Of a stretch of 64,000 nt of DNA, positions 34,401 to 47,620 are shown one piece after another; within the stretch, counting starts at the first letter, position 1, and each line of letters starts with the position of its first letter. The notes under the pieces were generated by a model. The model had not been told where the DNA came from and searched no databases. It saw nothing but the letters and a program-made list of their open reading frames with translations. The position numbers and the translations under genes are program-made. Source of the DNA: Centropus unirufus (lineage: Eukaryota > Chordata > Aves > Cuculiformes > Centropidae); NCBI GenBank assembly GCA_013397695.1, contig VYZI01000054.1, positions 1,405,209 through 1,469,208 on the forward strand. The letters run 5' to 3'.

Positions 34401-37400
34401 AGTATGAAATCATTCCCAAAGACTGACATGGCTGAACTGAACGGATTCATTCCCAAAGGACTAATTCAGTATGAAAAAATATGGAGACATTAAACCTAGT
34501 TTTCAAGGATTCCTGTCTCTATAGGTGGAGGACAGTGTTTCATAGATAGTTAACCCAATGGACTGAAAGCCAAATAGAGCTTCACAATTCCTAACAGCAT
34601 TCAAAAAGATGTAGAGCTAAGCTCAAGAAAATATTTGTGAGTGACAGAAATTTCATTCCCAAATAATTTCCATTTACTTCAATTGCTTTACTACCCTTTG
34701 GGCACATATCTGCTCTCTCTCCAACCTAATGAGTGGATTTTGCCAGTTTTGTGTGATTTAAAAGAATATTACAGTTTTGAGTTATCTGTTGTCCCATAAG
34801 TCAAACAATATGACCAATTTAAGACAGATAAATCATTAACCTAGCTGTTACCTTCTGTCCTGGAGATGCCATGAGTGTGAATAACTAATGACAAGGTGTT
34901 TGCAGGTTATTCTGGAAACGGCCATCTTTCCTAACTCATAAATCAAAATATGTAAGATTGATTCTTTAATGGGAAACAGCAGAGATGACAGAATGACATC
35001 TTTCACACTTTACCATGCTGGTCTTTTAAACCTAATAATTTTATTAAGGTATGCAAGTGTCAAATAATTTCATAATAAAACACACAGAGAAAATTACTAG
35101 TAATGTGAAAAATTAGCCTCTGTCAGTCATTAAAGGTACAGTAACTTTCCTTTACATGACCAAAAAAATAATCTTTACTTTCATTACTAATTTGCTGCTT
35201 GCATTAGAACTTCTGAATCAGGCCTATGAAACCTAATTACTTCCTATTCCTTTGTCATTAAGAAAAAAATTGCAAATCACCTTTTCTACCTTGGGAGCCA
35301 GGTACTTGTTAGGAAAAGGTGTTTCACCCAGTCACCAGGTTTCAATATGCTTAAATTTAGCTCCTCCTAAATCTTATAGCTATATCCTTTGCTTCAACAA
35401 AGCCACTCGAAAGAGGGAGAATTTTAAATGCCAGAGTTGCTGCAGAGTTGAAACTCCTTTGCAACTATTTTGTTGTGCAGGAACCCAGAAATGGAGTATG
35501 AACCTGCAAATGTCAACATGTGTTCTTGTTTATGGATTTTTAAGGCTAAAATATTTTCTTTTGCTGTTATGGCATATAAAAGCAACCTTCATGTAGTATC
35601 AGATAAGCTTCATAACCAAATGTCTCTACATCTACACATCTGAAAGAACATATGTTTAGTTGTTTGTTGCCACCCTCTAAACAAACAGCATAAATAGAAA
35701 GCTATGGTAGAGTTCCTCTCTTATTTTAAGAAAAAAAATGAAAGAAAAAGTAAACTTTTCTTAACTTGAACAATCCTACCACATATCATGGCACATGCTG
35801 GAGGCAATGAACGATGGTGGAAGAGTAAATAATGAATGTGATTCCTAGAAGAAGGGTCATAACCATGTTTATTTTTCTCTTGGGAATAGGGCTTTTGAGG
35901 TGTCTGTTCTTCTCATATAAAAGACAATATGCCTGAAATATATACTTCCAGTATTCATTTAGCCGAATGGAATAAAGACTTTCAACATTAGCTCCTAGAT
36001 TTTCCTCCTCTTTGTAAAGAAGGTCTCACCTGAGCAAGAATTTGAAACTTGGATATTCATTTTAAAAATCTGATAGTTTTGTTAATCAAGCTTTACGGGT
36101 CCATTTGGACTCTGTGAGGTGTGGCTGCCAAAAAATGGGTCAAAACTCAAATGACCCTCCCCTTTAGTAAAAGAGCAATCTATACAGTCTCAAGGTAAAA
36201 CAATGTTACCACCCAGTAGTGTGCACCTTTAGGCACTTGCCAAAAAGCTGCAGATTCTCACTGGTGGAGTGAAAGAACAGAAGAGAAGAGGAAGGAAATT
36301 TTTATGCTATGTAAACAAATACTCTACCTGAAGGGGAATAAAAACAGCTCCAAAACTGCAGTCAAATATTTACACTTGTGAAGATTCAGGCAAAACATCA
36401 AATCAAGCTGTACTGTTAAGAGCCCTGTTCTCTTCCTCTCTATTCTTTCTGCTTTGCATTCTCCTGTATGTACTGCTCTACTATTCCTCTCCACATCAAA
36501 AGTTGCAGCTACAAAGAAAGATCATCTGCAAAGCCACAGCAAACAGAGCTGTTGGCCAAGGATCATCCTTGTGGAAAGGGCTATACCACCCATGCTGGAC
36601 CCTCTGTGACACCCATTCATATACCTAAAAATAGATCTCAAAATTTTGTGTTCCAAAGTCCTTTTCTTTCCTCCTTGCATGTCTTATAATTGATTTAAAT
36701 TTTTGGGAAGCTCCATCCTTACTTGAAAGTAAATACTTTGTAAGTTTAGACTGGTTTTTTCATTGAATTTTCTTTTGTGTGTAAGACTAATTCCCAAATC
36801 TTTGAGGGTACATAAGATTGCATTTCAACTAGATATTTATTGCAGTAAAGCTCTGGAAAGGAGATTCCCCAAACACTAGAGAGTCTTCCCTGAGCTCATT
36901 CTATGTGGTGTTGGTGCATCTGATAATTACAGTAACACAAACACTTTCCTTCCTGAGTCAGTGTCTACCACCTTACTTAATAGTAATTGCTCCTCAATGA
37001 GGAAAAAAAATGAAGCAAACAATATGACAGTATTATTATTATTTTAAGTAAAAGGCACTAAAATCAATATTTCATAATAACAATATCAAACAATTCCTGA
37101 CAGAGGATTATCCACGCCTTAACTAAACCAGCAGCATGATTTTAAAATTGCCAAAATACTTTGTACTGGAGAAAATAAGAATAAACAAGTATTCTTCGTT
37201 CCTTTCCATGTCAATATATTTATTTTCCTTATCACAGTTTTAAAAACATCACCAAATAATTAAAACTCTCAAAAGAATATTTTTAGAAGATTGTCACATA
37301 AGAAGATGACATCTTACAGAAGGGACTTTTCTGTATATTCATCTAATTGATAGTTTCCATGCCACCAAATCTGTCTGTGTGTTTTATTCTGAAACAAAAA

Positions 37401-37770
37401 CTAATTTTGTAATAAGCAGCTAGGGCTAGAAATGAGTTTCAGTGGGTCACGCTTAATCCCTTTTCATCTCTCACCAAATCAATCACTTGCTTCAAAAAAA
37501 TACTTAATTGCCAAAACAAAACAATTAGCAATATCAAACAAAACATTTTCTTTCCACACTTTCCCTCTGGTTCATCAACACTCATCTGCCTGCTTTGCAG
37601 ATTTTTCAGATACTCTGACTGTCCACTCCTGTCAAAGATCAATGAAAGCAACAAGCACTCAGAAGATCTGAAAAATCAGGCCCAATTGGGCAGCCCTAAT
37701 TAGTGGATACTTCTGAAATACTGGTAGTTTCAAGAGTTTCATGGTAACCACGTGCTCACAGTTGCCATGC

Positions 37771-37801
37771 TTTTTTTTTTTTTTTACTTTTTATTTTTTT
37801 A
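37771..37801 (+). repeat. T-rich tract
   Basis: T15 at 37771-37785 is followed by a further T-rich stretch interrupted by AC and A. Low complexity. Confidence 0.85.
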
Positions 37802-37970
37802 GTCAAGGAGAAGTATCAGCATTATCCACACTAGCAATGTTAGGGATGAAATGGCTATCAGATCATTACTCTGGATGCAAAAGCTGCAGACATATACTGA
37901 TTTATTTTTTTTTTAATAGAATAGACAGGATTTTCTTTAGAGCCCCAACAGGCATAAAAGCAAAAAGGGA

Positions 37971-38300
37971 CCAGTGATACCAGGTGCCCTACACAGTGCG
38001 CACAAGTGTTCACAGCAAATATTTTGCCTGGTCCATAATGCCTGGCCCCAGTCCGAGTCCTTGCCCTGCAGCATCCTCGGAGGCACCTGTGGCAGGAGCA
38101 GCTGGTAGCTCAGCACCCCAGATTTCTCTTTACAGGGCTGAGTAGCTTTCAAGAAGAAAGAGCAGCCACCTTCTCTCCTCCATCTGCAATGGGTACAAGG
38201 TTACCTTGAGTATGCTGAATCCTAGGAAGGGCACCAGCACCGTTTGGGGGTTGCATGAGCAAGGACCGATGTTCAAGCTCCCCCATGAGCATCGCAAAGC
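37971..38300. other. Isolated GC-richer patch of unknown nature
   Basis: G+C content and CG dinucleotides rise here relative to the flanks. A pyrimidine-rich stretch ending in TTCTCTTTACAG at about 38128-38139 looks like a plus-strand splice acceptor, and a 71-codon minus-strand frame (38152-37937) is open. I recognise no protein. It could be an untranslated exon of an unannotated transcript, a regulatory element or an eroded repeat. Confidence 0.3.
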
Positions 38301-38696
38301 AGAAAATACTTCTCAGCGCTGAGATATGTTATATACAGGCGTAGCTCCTACTCACACACATAGCCCACGTATGCTGCAGACATTGTTTGCAGAGAACTGA
38401 ATAGAGGTGCAAATTCTTTCCTTTAGCTGCTTTGTATTCCAGAGGGACATAAAAGACTTTAATGTAAAAGATAGCCGCCCTTCTGCTTCCCACACTTATG
38501 TATTTATTATGTGAACAATCTCCTGAGAAAAATGTGTTGTGGATGCTTTATTCAGCATTACTCTTTCCCAGGAAGCAGCTTTACACTGGTGTCAGTGATT
38601 TTCTTTCTAGTTTTATTATTGTAGCCCCCATTGGCCTTACTCATACACCAGGATCACCTCAAAGACAAAAGGGCTTACAATCTTCCTTAATTATAT

Positions 38697-39246
38697 CAGT
38701 ATAAATGAGATCAGAATTTGGTTCTGTTGCTTCATTTCCCAGCACGCAGTTAGTGTCACTTTAGGTAACTTTTAAAGCAAGTGATTCTTCTGCAATAAAA
38801 TTCAATGGATTGATTTAAGTTCAATAGTTATTAATATTATACTTTCAAAAAAGAAGCAAATATTCTTCTGGGGCATTTTGTTTTGTAGCAATAGGGCTGC
38901 CATACATCAATTACAGCAATATAATCAATATAATCTTTTCACTTTCTCTGGAAAAAAAAGCCCTCAGCTGAACAAACATTTCCCTCCTGTAGAACCTCAG
39001 TTCCTCAACACAAACCCCTGAATTTATGTTCCCCCAGTTATTCAAAGTTTATCCAGGCATCCAGAGACTTCACTACCCATGAAACCTAAGGGAAATTATA
39101 GAGAATGACTTCATAGTTATTGGAATTTGACATTGAGCTTTTCCAGGGTCTAAATTCTTATTTCAACTACACAGATTAATTATAATAGTAGTAAAGAAAT
39201 CCCTGTCAGCTTATAGAGGTGTAAAACTGAGAACAGATTCTGCCCC
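38697..39246 (+). repeat. Two diverged copies of an ancient repeat motif
   Basis: At 38697-38724 the sequence contains TATAAATGAGATCAGAATTT, and at 39217-39246 GTGTAAAACTGAGAACAGAT followed by TCTGCCCC. They align with each other over about 28 bp and resemble the TGTAAATGAGANCAGAATNTGGCCC-type ends of old interspersed elements common in sauropsids. I cannot assign a named family. The sequence between them is not repeat-like to my eye. Confidence 0.4.
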
Positions 39247-40130
39247 AAAACGTAACCAGTATCAAGACCCTATCAGTAAAGGCTGAGCCTCTTTTGGTAC
39301 AATATTTGGTACAAAATTATTTGGTAAACTAAATTGCTTTCAAATTGTGCAAGCCTTGTTTTTTTTAACTAATTTAGGCAGATACAACAAGATTTATATA
39401 ATTACATAAGATTTCTATAATTTATATAATTCTTCAGTTGCTTAAAATCAGATTGAGAAGCTGCATTAGATCTTTTGAAGCTGTTATTAAATGAAATAAG
39501 AATGATGTATGTAGTGCATGATCACACCTGATGGTTTCTATAATGCAGCTTCTCATTATTACAGACTTCCATGAAGTCAAAGAAAAAAAACCAATATCCC
39601 CTTTTTACTACCCATCTTAGGAGCTTAATACTTTCAATAGTCTTTCCCTAGAAGTTCTCATTCCTACCTGTGGCAGTGAGGAGTAAGGCAGGCTATATTA
39701 ATCTCATTCAGACATCACTTACTGCCACTTATATAATTGCTTTCTAGACAAGCAAAAGGGTTTTGGACTCTGAAAGTCATCAATACCTCATTTTTATCTG
39801 GGCTCCAGACACGAGGAGCATCACTATGCAGGGCTATGAATAAAACCAGCAGCAGAAATAACAATTTGGCCTTTGGACTATTACAAACTCTTCTGTACTG
39901 CAAGGTCTGATTTTCACTGTAACTCTAAGAATAGGTCCCAGAAGTGTGAACCTCAATTACACAATTAGATAGCTAAACAAAAAAAAAGGCAAAACAAAAA
40001 ACAGCTCACTACAGAATAGCTATTGCAGATTTTTGCAGGTAGTTTAGGAATAAATCCAGCACCAAGAGAGTGCAGTTCCAGCATAATCACAGCTGGATTT
40101 ATTTACTCCATCTCTCTTTGCATTCTGATG

Positions 40131-40162
40131 AAAAAAAGTAAAGTAAAAAGTAAAGAGTAAAG
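40131..40162 (+). repeat. GTAAA-rich low-complexity stretch
   Basis: A-rich run with repeated GTAAA or GTAAAAA units. Simple sequence; no function is evident. Confidence 0.8.
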
Positions 40163-43100
40163 TTCCTAGAACTACCAAAAAACTTGAGACTTTTAAAAAT
40201 AACTTGTGAGGGAGCAGTCCTATGCGTTGTGACTGCTGTAGTAAAGACTTACTTTCCACTGAAGTGTATTGACTTCACTCACTACGTTATACTTTCCAGG
40301 CTTTGATCCTGACATCTCTCAGAACCAGACTCCCTAATTTTACCAGATATGTGATATTCATCTTTAAACCCTTGATAAATTACATGACTGTTGTCTGAAT
40401 CCAATGTTAGATCTATGACTTCTTTCTAGGGCAGGCTGATATTATAATCATGCAAAGCACCTTAGAAAGTGTTTTGAAGAGATTTTAATAATTAATTCTG
40501 TCTATATAAGTCCCCTACATCACTTGTAAAATCATTGTATTAATTAGCGCTGTTTGTGGCAGTTTTACAGGAAGAACAGTTTCCTTCCCCTGGTCTCCTC
40601 TCTTAGGAAATGCACTAGTAGGAAAACCTCATGCCTCTGCACATCTCTCTCTCCTGTGATTGCACCCCCAGAACAGCTAACAAATTTGGTTTAGAAAACC
40701 ACAGAATTGAAAAGAAATTCATTGAGATTTCAATGCTCAATTAGCAATTGATAAGGATTCACCAGGGTTTAGTTTATTATGCCCTCACCTGCATCTCCCC
40801 CAAGACAGTAAGTCTCATGAAAGACACTGTTACAATATAAACTGGTTAGTAGCTAAATCAAAAATAGCTTTTATTAACTGTCATTTCAGAAGGATATCAT
40901 TTCAGCTGCAATGACTCTTATGTTTATGAATATACTACAAAACCCTGAAACAATTTATGTTTATTTATGTCCAAAAGTTGCTATAAATAAAAAAAATACT
41001 TCTAAGACATAACAGTATAGCAGTTTTTCTCCAGCAGCCTTCAAAAATCCCCAGCATTTTAATTGAAGAGGTATTTTTGGTTGTTTTTCTGTTTTTTTGG
41101 TTGTTTTCTTTCTTAGCTGTATTTACAATTATCTCTGTAGAGTGGCACTAATACAAGAAAAAGAAGTTGAAGGCAAAATCCTTGCTCAGTTCAAACAGCA
41201 TCACATGATGGAACATTGAGGATGGCATGCCTTTGAAAAGACACCGTCAAAAATCTGAAGGCTTCAATATATTCTTCATCTAATATCTGGGATAGGACTT
41301 GCAACAGAGAGTCTGCATTTTGGTCAGGGAGCTATATTTAGAAAGGACTACATGATCCAAATGATTTTTTCCGAAAGATTCATGCCTTGTTTTCTGTCCA
41401 CTAGCTATCCAAATAGGTCCCTGGATGGTGATAAATGAAGGCACTTGTTTTAAAAGGCAAAAAAAAAGCATAACCTATCACTAATCAGATAAACCAAGAC
41501 ATATTATTTGTACAAAGGATGTACCATTTCACATAACTTCAGAGGCCTTGGTTTCTCAAAACACTGCATTGATCTCTAAAGTCAGTAGGCTTAAACGAAA
41601 GCTGACACGCTCTGACAAAACACAGCCTTGAACCAACATTCAAATTAAAAAATTAAAATTATGTAGAGTATACACGAGGCACATTTTGATTTTCCTTCCT
41701 ACTTAATGGAAAGATGCGTAGAAGAACAAAAAAGATAGGAGATTAGAACATGTAAGGTGCTCCCCCTGGAAGTAGTTCAAACATCTTTTGCAATCCAACT
41801 GGGCTACCCTGTTTATTTTTTTTGTAAAAAAAACCCCAAACAACCCCCCAAAAATATAAATATACGATGGTAAGGAGTGAATTTTGTCATACTGCAATGA
41901 CTGGAAGATTATCCTCATGGAAATCAAAGGATTATGCCTTATGTTTTTAATCCAATGGTATATGGTTGAGCTATCATGTTACGCGGTTCTCCATTACCTG
42001 AAATTTTGCAGAATAACTGGACAGCTGGAGATTTTGCTGTATGAACTTACATTTTCGATTGTTGCTGCATAGCAGGAAGAATTTCAAAATGAAAGCAAAT
42101 ATGAGAAGGTAGTCATCTAAGATAGGGTCTTCAGAGAAGTCAGTGTTGGTTTCCACTAAATAGAATGTTAAAATTTCCTGTGTACTTCAATGCAAGCAAT
42201 ACTAAACTTATCTTAAGGGTACTGTAGAGACCTGTTTCATCCAATGAATCTCTGCAGGTATCTTATTTTACTGTCTCCCCTTATTTTTTCAGACGCATAA
42301 ATTCCTATAAAAACAGCTTTAAAATTTTTGAGCTTTGTTTTTGAAAAAAAAACCCTTACTTTATTATAACTGCACTTAGTAAAATGAACAAGCCTCTAGA
42401 AACTTGGCTAATCAACACATTATCACACTGGTCAGAAATGTAAAAAGTAATTACAAGCAGTACTAAAAAAAATAAAAGTGTCAAAGTCTGCTTTTACAAG
42501 AAAAATTGAGAGCAATTTTACACCATGTCTGGCAAATAAATATAACAATGATTAATATATATATAAAATTAAGCTACTCTAAAAATAAAACTATTTTGGA
42601 AATATTTCTAATATTTATGTCAATTACTTGGCACATAGAAATCACCTGAACTATTATTTTATCAGAGAAACAATACTTTACAGCAGTCTGAGGATGTGAC
42701 AGGTACGAGGTCTATTATTTCCCTAGGATTTAACCAGGTAGAACAGCTTTCAAAGTACATTACTGATAAGGGATGGTTTGATATGAACAGTCTAACTTTA
42801 TTAAAGGCAAAGCTGATCTGTAGGCCCAGAAATAAGGTATCTAGAAATCCCCTCAGTTCTTTGATAACTTCAACTCTACATAAGGACAGGAGACTGATGA
42901 GATATGCTGATAAATAACAACTAGCTTTAGAGGAAGGAAATCAGATATGTATGTTGTCATGGACAGATTTTCCAGCTTGCGACTATGAGGATATTAACTT
43001 TTAGAACATAGGCAGGTTTGAAAGACCAAAGCAACGGAAACTTTAATATTTACAAGTTCTTTAATCTTAAAAAGTGGTATTAAAAAAAGGAAGAGATCAG

Positions 43101-44579
43101 TCCTGGTTTCTCTCAAGCATTTCCAATCTTTTATGATAGACTGCTGAGAAGTTTCTTACCTTGCCATCTTCACTATGTCGAATTCAAAGCTCAATTGGAT
43201 ATAGATACTAAATAGTTCCCACCCTTAACAATCCAAACTCCAAACATTAAAGTTGAAGATGACAGCTTTAAGTGTGAAACATTAAAAAAAAAACAAAAGT
43301 TGCACTCTTGACTAAAGCAGACAGAGATACTTACAAGGAAGGCTAATCCATTCGACCTGCTAGAGCTATATTTCACATTTGATTAAAAACATGCCACTCC
43401 AAGTACAGCAAAGGCGGGAGCATGACAGAGTCAGGCCACTCCTGCTTTAGCCAATATTTTCTGTGCACTTGCAGGGAACTGGCAGAAACATTAATCTCCT
43501 TTCCATCCCCCTTCTTCCCCCCCGTTAAATCCACTGCTAGGAAAACAGTCTCTTGTGAAGCCCATGGGGAAAATGTCCCTGCTGAGACAGGATAAAAGAC
43601 TCTTATATATCTCTTACTAGCCTGTATGGGTCTATCAGTGGCTCCTATCCAGGAAAGTAATCTTATAGTCTGTTGATCTGTGAAAGAGCCCTCTACAGAT
43701 TGTGAGTGACAAGTGAGCCCCGTCTAGTTCCCATTATAAACACACCTTTGCAAAATAAACATGCTACTGATTTTTTTTATTTTTTTTTGCTGTAGTTTAC
43801 TGGATTCTGTTATCACTGTGATCACAGAAAGGTAGAGATAAAAAGGTCTGTGGAGAAAAATATATAATCTTTTTTTTTTATGCCGTGTACATTCTTAATT
43901 CTCTTTTCAATCCTCTGGTGTTGTAGGACGCTAAATGTGCTGGAAATTTAAATTGGCACCCAGCATCCAAATCACTGAAAGAAGAAGTGCAGCAGACTAG
44001 AAAATGAAAGAAGAAGCCAAAAGGCAAAAAAGCCTAAGCACAGCTGCTGGCATATTTCCCCTTTCTATCCCCCTGTTTTGCAAGTCACACTATTTTCTGA
44101 TTTGCAAGGAAAGAAATGAACCTGTAACAGAATGTCACAGTCTCTGTCGCACATCAGGGGTTTATAGCATTTAAGCCTCAGTAAAAATTAATCCTAACTT
44201 GTAAATAAGAAGTGGATTCTCTTAATGATATAATGGGTCCACCTCCTTTTCTTGTATTAAGTCCATTGAGCAAAGGAAGCCAATTTATAGCCACTAAAGA
44301 AACTTTTCCCAGAACATCCAATAGTCTTTTTCTTTTTTCTTCTTTTACTAACAGAGAGCATCTGGGTCATTTTATTACTTCTTGTTGCATTTCCAAGGCT
44401 TCACATTCTTTAATCTGGTCTAGTAGTGGATGTTTTTATTAATGGGTAGTTCTGTATTGAATAGAAAATGGCAGCCATCAGTGTATTTTTAGGATAAAGC
44501 ATGCACCTCAAAATCAAGACAAGTTTTACATCTATTTGGCCTACATTGGCAATGTCAAAACACAGAACCCAAGACCTCA

Positions 44580-44620
44580 GCAAGCTGTTGAGACCACCTA
44601 GTCCTGAGAGAGAGTCCATC
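44580..44620 (-). mobile_element. Doubtful CR1-like fragment
   Basis: GAGACCACCTAGTCC, with GACCTCA shortly before at 44573, is reminiscent of the CR1 reverse-orientation stretch (GACCTC, then GACCATCTAGTCC). The match is very short and could be chance. Confidence 0.25.
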
Positions 44621-46271
44621 TACTTTGAAAAGGAGTTTGTACAACTTTGAATACACGAATTGCCTGAATTTACCCAAATGCCTCCAATGTGTTCAGTCTG
44701 ATGCTTCTCTGAATAGGTAAAATTCTCCTATTATATATATGAGGAATTCAACCACATTTCAAATGAAAGGATCTCGTGGTCATCTCATGCTACTTCAGGA
44801 TAACACTACATTTTTGCAGGTTATCAGAGGGTTGGCGTAATGCAGCCTAAAGAAGAATTATCCTCATTTTTCCCCTGTTATTGAATTAGGAAAACATTAA
44901 CAATGACAACAAAGAAAGCAGTGCTTGAGGAATCTCAAATATGTAAACCATATCAGAACCGAAAAAGTCTCTACTGTAGGGCTCAACAATACAATAAGGA
45001 GAATAAAGTCTTCCTTCAAAATCACCTTGAAAAGAAGCCAGTCTGCAAGAACTGCTTCTTTTGTCTATGTCTCTAATGTTTAATAATCTTTTAAGTATCT
45101 CTGACATAAATTTGTTGTCTGCCAAAGGGATCATTGATACAGAAATGCGGCAAATTTAATGAAAACGATGATGAGATCTAGGCCTAGTGTTTTTTATTTC
45201 CAGTGCTACATTGTCCACTACATTGCAGGATGATGCCCAAACAAGAGTTAAGACCTCCTCTTTTTCTTGTAAAGTAGTTAAATGGTTACATTTAATCTAT
45301 GAAATTCAGTGAGGAAGAGAAAGATTTTTCTAAAGTACTTGAGTTGCTAAATCTTGTGGGTGCCAGCAACTTATTGGTAGCGACTGATATACAGCACCCT
45401 AAATGCTTAGATGTTTTTTTTGCTGTAAAACTAAGTTGTTTTGAAAACTGTGCTAAATCCAGTGCTTCCCCTTCCTTCCATGAAATGTAATTGCTACAGG
45501 CTCACTCAAGAGAGGATATTTTCTGGGCCACATTTTAGTAAAGCTTATCTGCACAAATACATAGGCAAATTAAGGCAGTTTGACTTGGAAAAGAACCACC
45601 ACATTTCACTGTAAGTATCTTTAAAAGCTCTTTTGTCATTAGACTTACAAAACGAAGATGTTTTATTTTGAAGGTGTGGCAAACTAACAAAACAAGGCAA
45701 AGATGGGATGAAGACAGTCCACTGTCACTTTTTGAAAAAAATAAGTTCTGTACCCTGATCGATTCCATACCACTTATATTCAGAGCATCAATATGTGAAG
45801 TTTCATCAGTTTATGCTGCCAGGCAAAAGATAAGCCTGCGTATCCCCCACCCTTCTTAGACACTATTCATAAAATCATAGCATCATCACTTATCCATACG
45901 CACTATATTGCAATACTTGATATATTATTGGGTCTTTTTATGTAGCTTTTGTTGCTCAGTCATAGTTTTCCTCTAGCTTGTAAAGATTATCTATGTATTC
46001 ATATTCCATAATTCTATCTTTCAGAGCTATAAGGAGTTTAATTTTGGTTTCTTTGAAACCAGCTTCATGAAAACTGTTTGACCATAAAAGCTAATTAGTA
46101 AAGACTCTCAGTGTTAATCATGTGCAATAGATTATAGCTGGAGGATGCAAAAAGACCATTTCTTCCATAATAACCATTGTAATTCTTCCTCTTAAGCTAC
46201 ACAGCAATGCAAAGGTAATGACATTTTTATTTTAGCATTTTATGATGAGACTCATCAATACAACTATGCAC

Positions 46272-46284
46272 TTTTTTTTTTTTT
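46272..46284 (+). repeat. T13 homopolymer
   Basis: Thirteen T on the plus strand in non-coding sequence. Confidence 0.85.
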
Positions 46285-46442
46285 CCTGACATCTGCTTGC
46301 AATATCCAAGCAAAGTATCTGGAGAATCATAAAATCATTTTCAGATGCTAGTAATGAGGATTTTGAGATCCCACAAAGAGCATTATTGCCATGCAGCTAA
46401 ATAATACAAATGTTAGCTCTGTCTTTGACTTATTCATGTTAC

Positions 46443-46471
46443 AGTTAAAAAAGTTAAAAAAGTTAAAAAAG
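46443..46471 (+). repeat. 9-bp tandem repeat, three exact units
   Basis: AGTTAAAAA is repeated exactly three times from 46443 to 46469 and followed by AG. A short perfect minisatellite, probably a recent slippage product. Confidence 0.95.
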
Positions 46472-47319
46472 ACTTGCTAAGAATGGTGCAAGACAAAGCG
46501 TTTAGCGCTGTTGTTTGAGGCGAGGAAATGTCTGTATTCTGCAAGAGTGGCCTCTAAGCAGACAAGCTGGTTTGCTCCATTTGTGCCATGATGATGAACC
46601 AACTTTCTAGGAGCATTCAAGAAAGAAAAATTTGAGTAGAAAGCCTGATACAAATCACATCCTCAGGGACACAGTTTTAAGCAGGTAACAGCAAAACAAT
46701 TCCTGACTTATATATCCTTAAAGATTAATTCCGTACTGATTGCAATCCTTCTGGGGATTGTATGGCCCTTGGTGACTTAAGGAACTAAAAATCATCTAAC
46801 AGTAGTCGACCTGATTCAGAGGGATAAGCGCAGGCTAAATTGGTGAAGTTTGGTGGCCACCTTAGTACTGGGTAGGGAAAATTCTAAGAAGCTTCACTTA
46901 CTGTCATGAAATTCATACACTGCTTGAAATAAATTCTTTTCATTGTTTGATATTTGCCAAATACCAACAGTGTTCTGCACCAGCACGTAAAGGCATGAAG
47001 AAAAGTTTCTTGTCACAAAGAGACTGCCTTTTAAGTATACTGTGTACTGACAAAAGAGAGTGTAAGGGGAAAGAAGAGCGAGGAGAGTAATTGAATGATG
47101 CATTTAAGCATACGTTTTCTTATCTCTGTGGGGTTTTATGTTTGTTTTCTTCTTGATTTACTGAATTTGGTGTTCATACTTTTCAATCATTCATTAGCTA
47201 AACAGTTCTCTTGAGGTTTGTCTAGATTAGGAAATGAGGACTGAGACAAGCTAAAACTAGGGAAAAGGTGGGTATTGCGTTAAGCAGAGGCAACTCACAT
47301 CACTTCTGGAACACCTCTT

Positions 47320-47620
47320 GCTACTTACTCATTAGCATTTTCCAGAGGGCTGCCTGATGTAGGCTATCCTCTGCAGAATTAATTTATTCTCAACACCAGT
47401 CAGTGAAGCCTTTACCGACAAGATGGTTTGTTGCAGACATTGCAATTTGGCCAGCCAAAAGTCAAGCAACCAAATCATTGCGATTTGGAACAGAATTTAG
47501 GCAGAATCTGCCTAATTAACTTGACAGATCATTGAAAATCAGTGATTTCTTTAGCATCTGTCAGTCCATTACAAGTTATTCTGTGAGACATCATAACGGA
47601 AAGGTTTTATGGTAGGATTT
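47320..47620. promoter_or_regulatory. Candidate conserved non-coding element
   Basis: This stretch lacks homopolymer runs and repeat similarity and is dense in AT-core and palindrome-like words: TTTGGCCAGCCAAA at about 47446, CCTAATTAACTTGAC at about 47511, and two related words CAATTTGG and CGATTTGG around 47443 and 47480. That texture is typical of ultraconserved regulatory elements flanking developmental and RNA-binding-protein genes. Conservation itself cannot be seen from one sequence, so this is a pointer only. Confidence 0.25.

Larger units (their letters stand above)
19111..37970. other. Non-coding flank or distal intron
   Basis: I see no coding exon here. Sequence is AT-rich and largely unique, with MIR-like remnants (20222-20286 and 28006-28097), a CR1-like remnant (26188-26233), TA and TATATC microsatellites (21280-21306 and 28402-28436), a G-quadruplex motif at 27525-27554 and T tracts at 37771-37785 and 37901-37914. 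The longest open frame (24865-24530 minus, 111 codons) is rich in Phe, Leu and Ile from AT-rich DNA and matches nothing I know. Whether this is intron depends on whether longer CELF2 transcripts start to the right of the window. Confidence 0.75.

Noticed and set aside
35252..35596. 114-codon plus-strand frame with several Cys residues
   Set aside because: The Cys residues do not form a zinc-finger spacing I recognise, and there is no supporting gene structure.
46328..46375. GAATCATAAAATCATTT resembling a CR1 terminal sequence
   Set aside because: The following bases do not continue the CR1 consensus and the AT-rich words are likely by chance.
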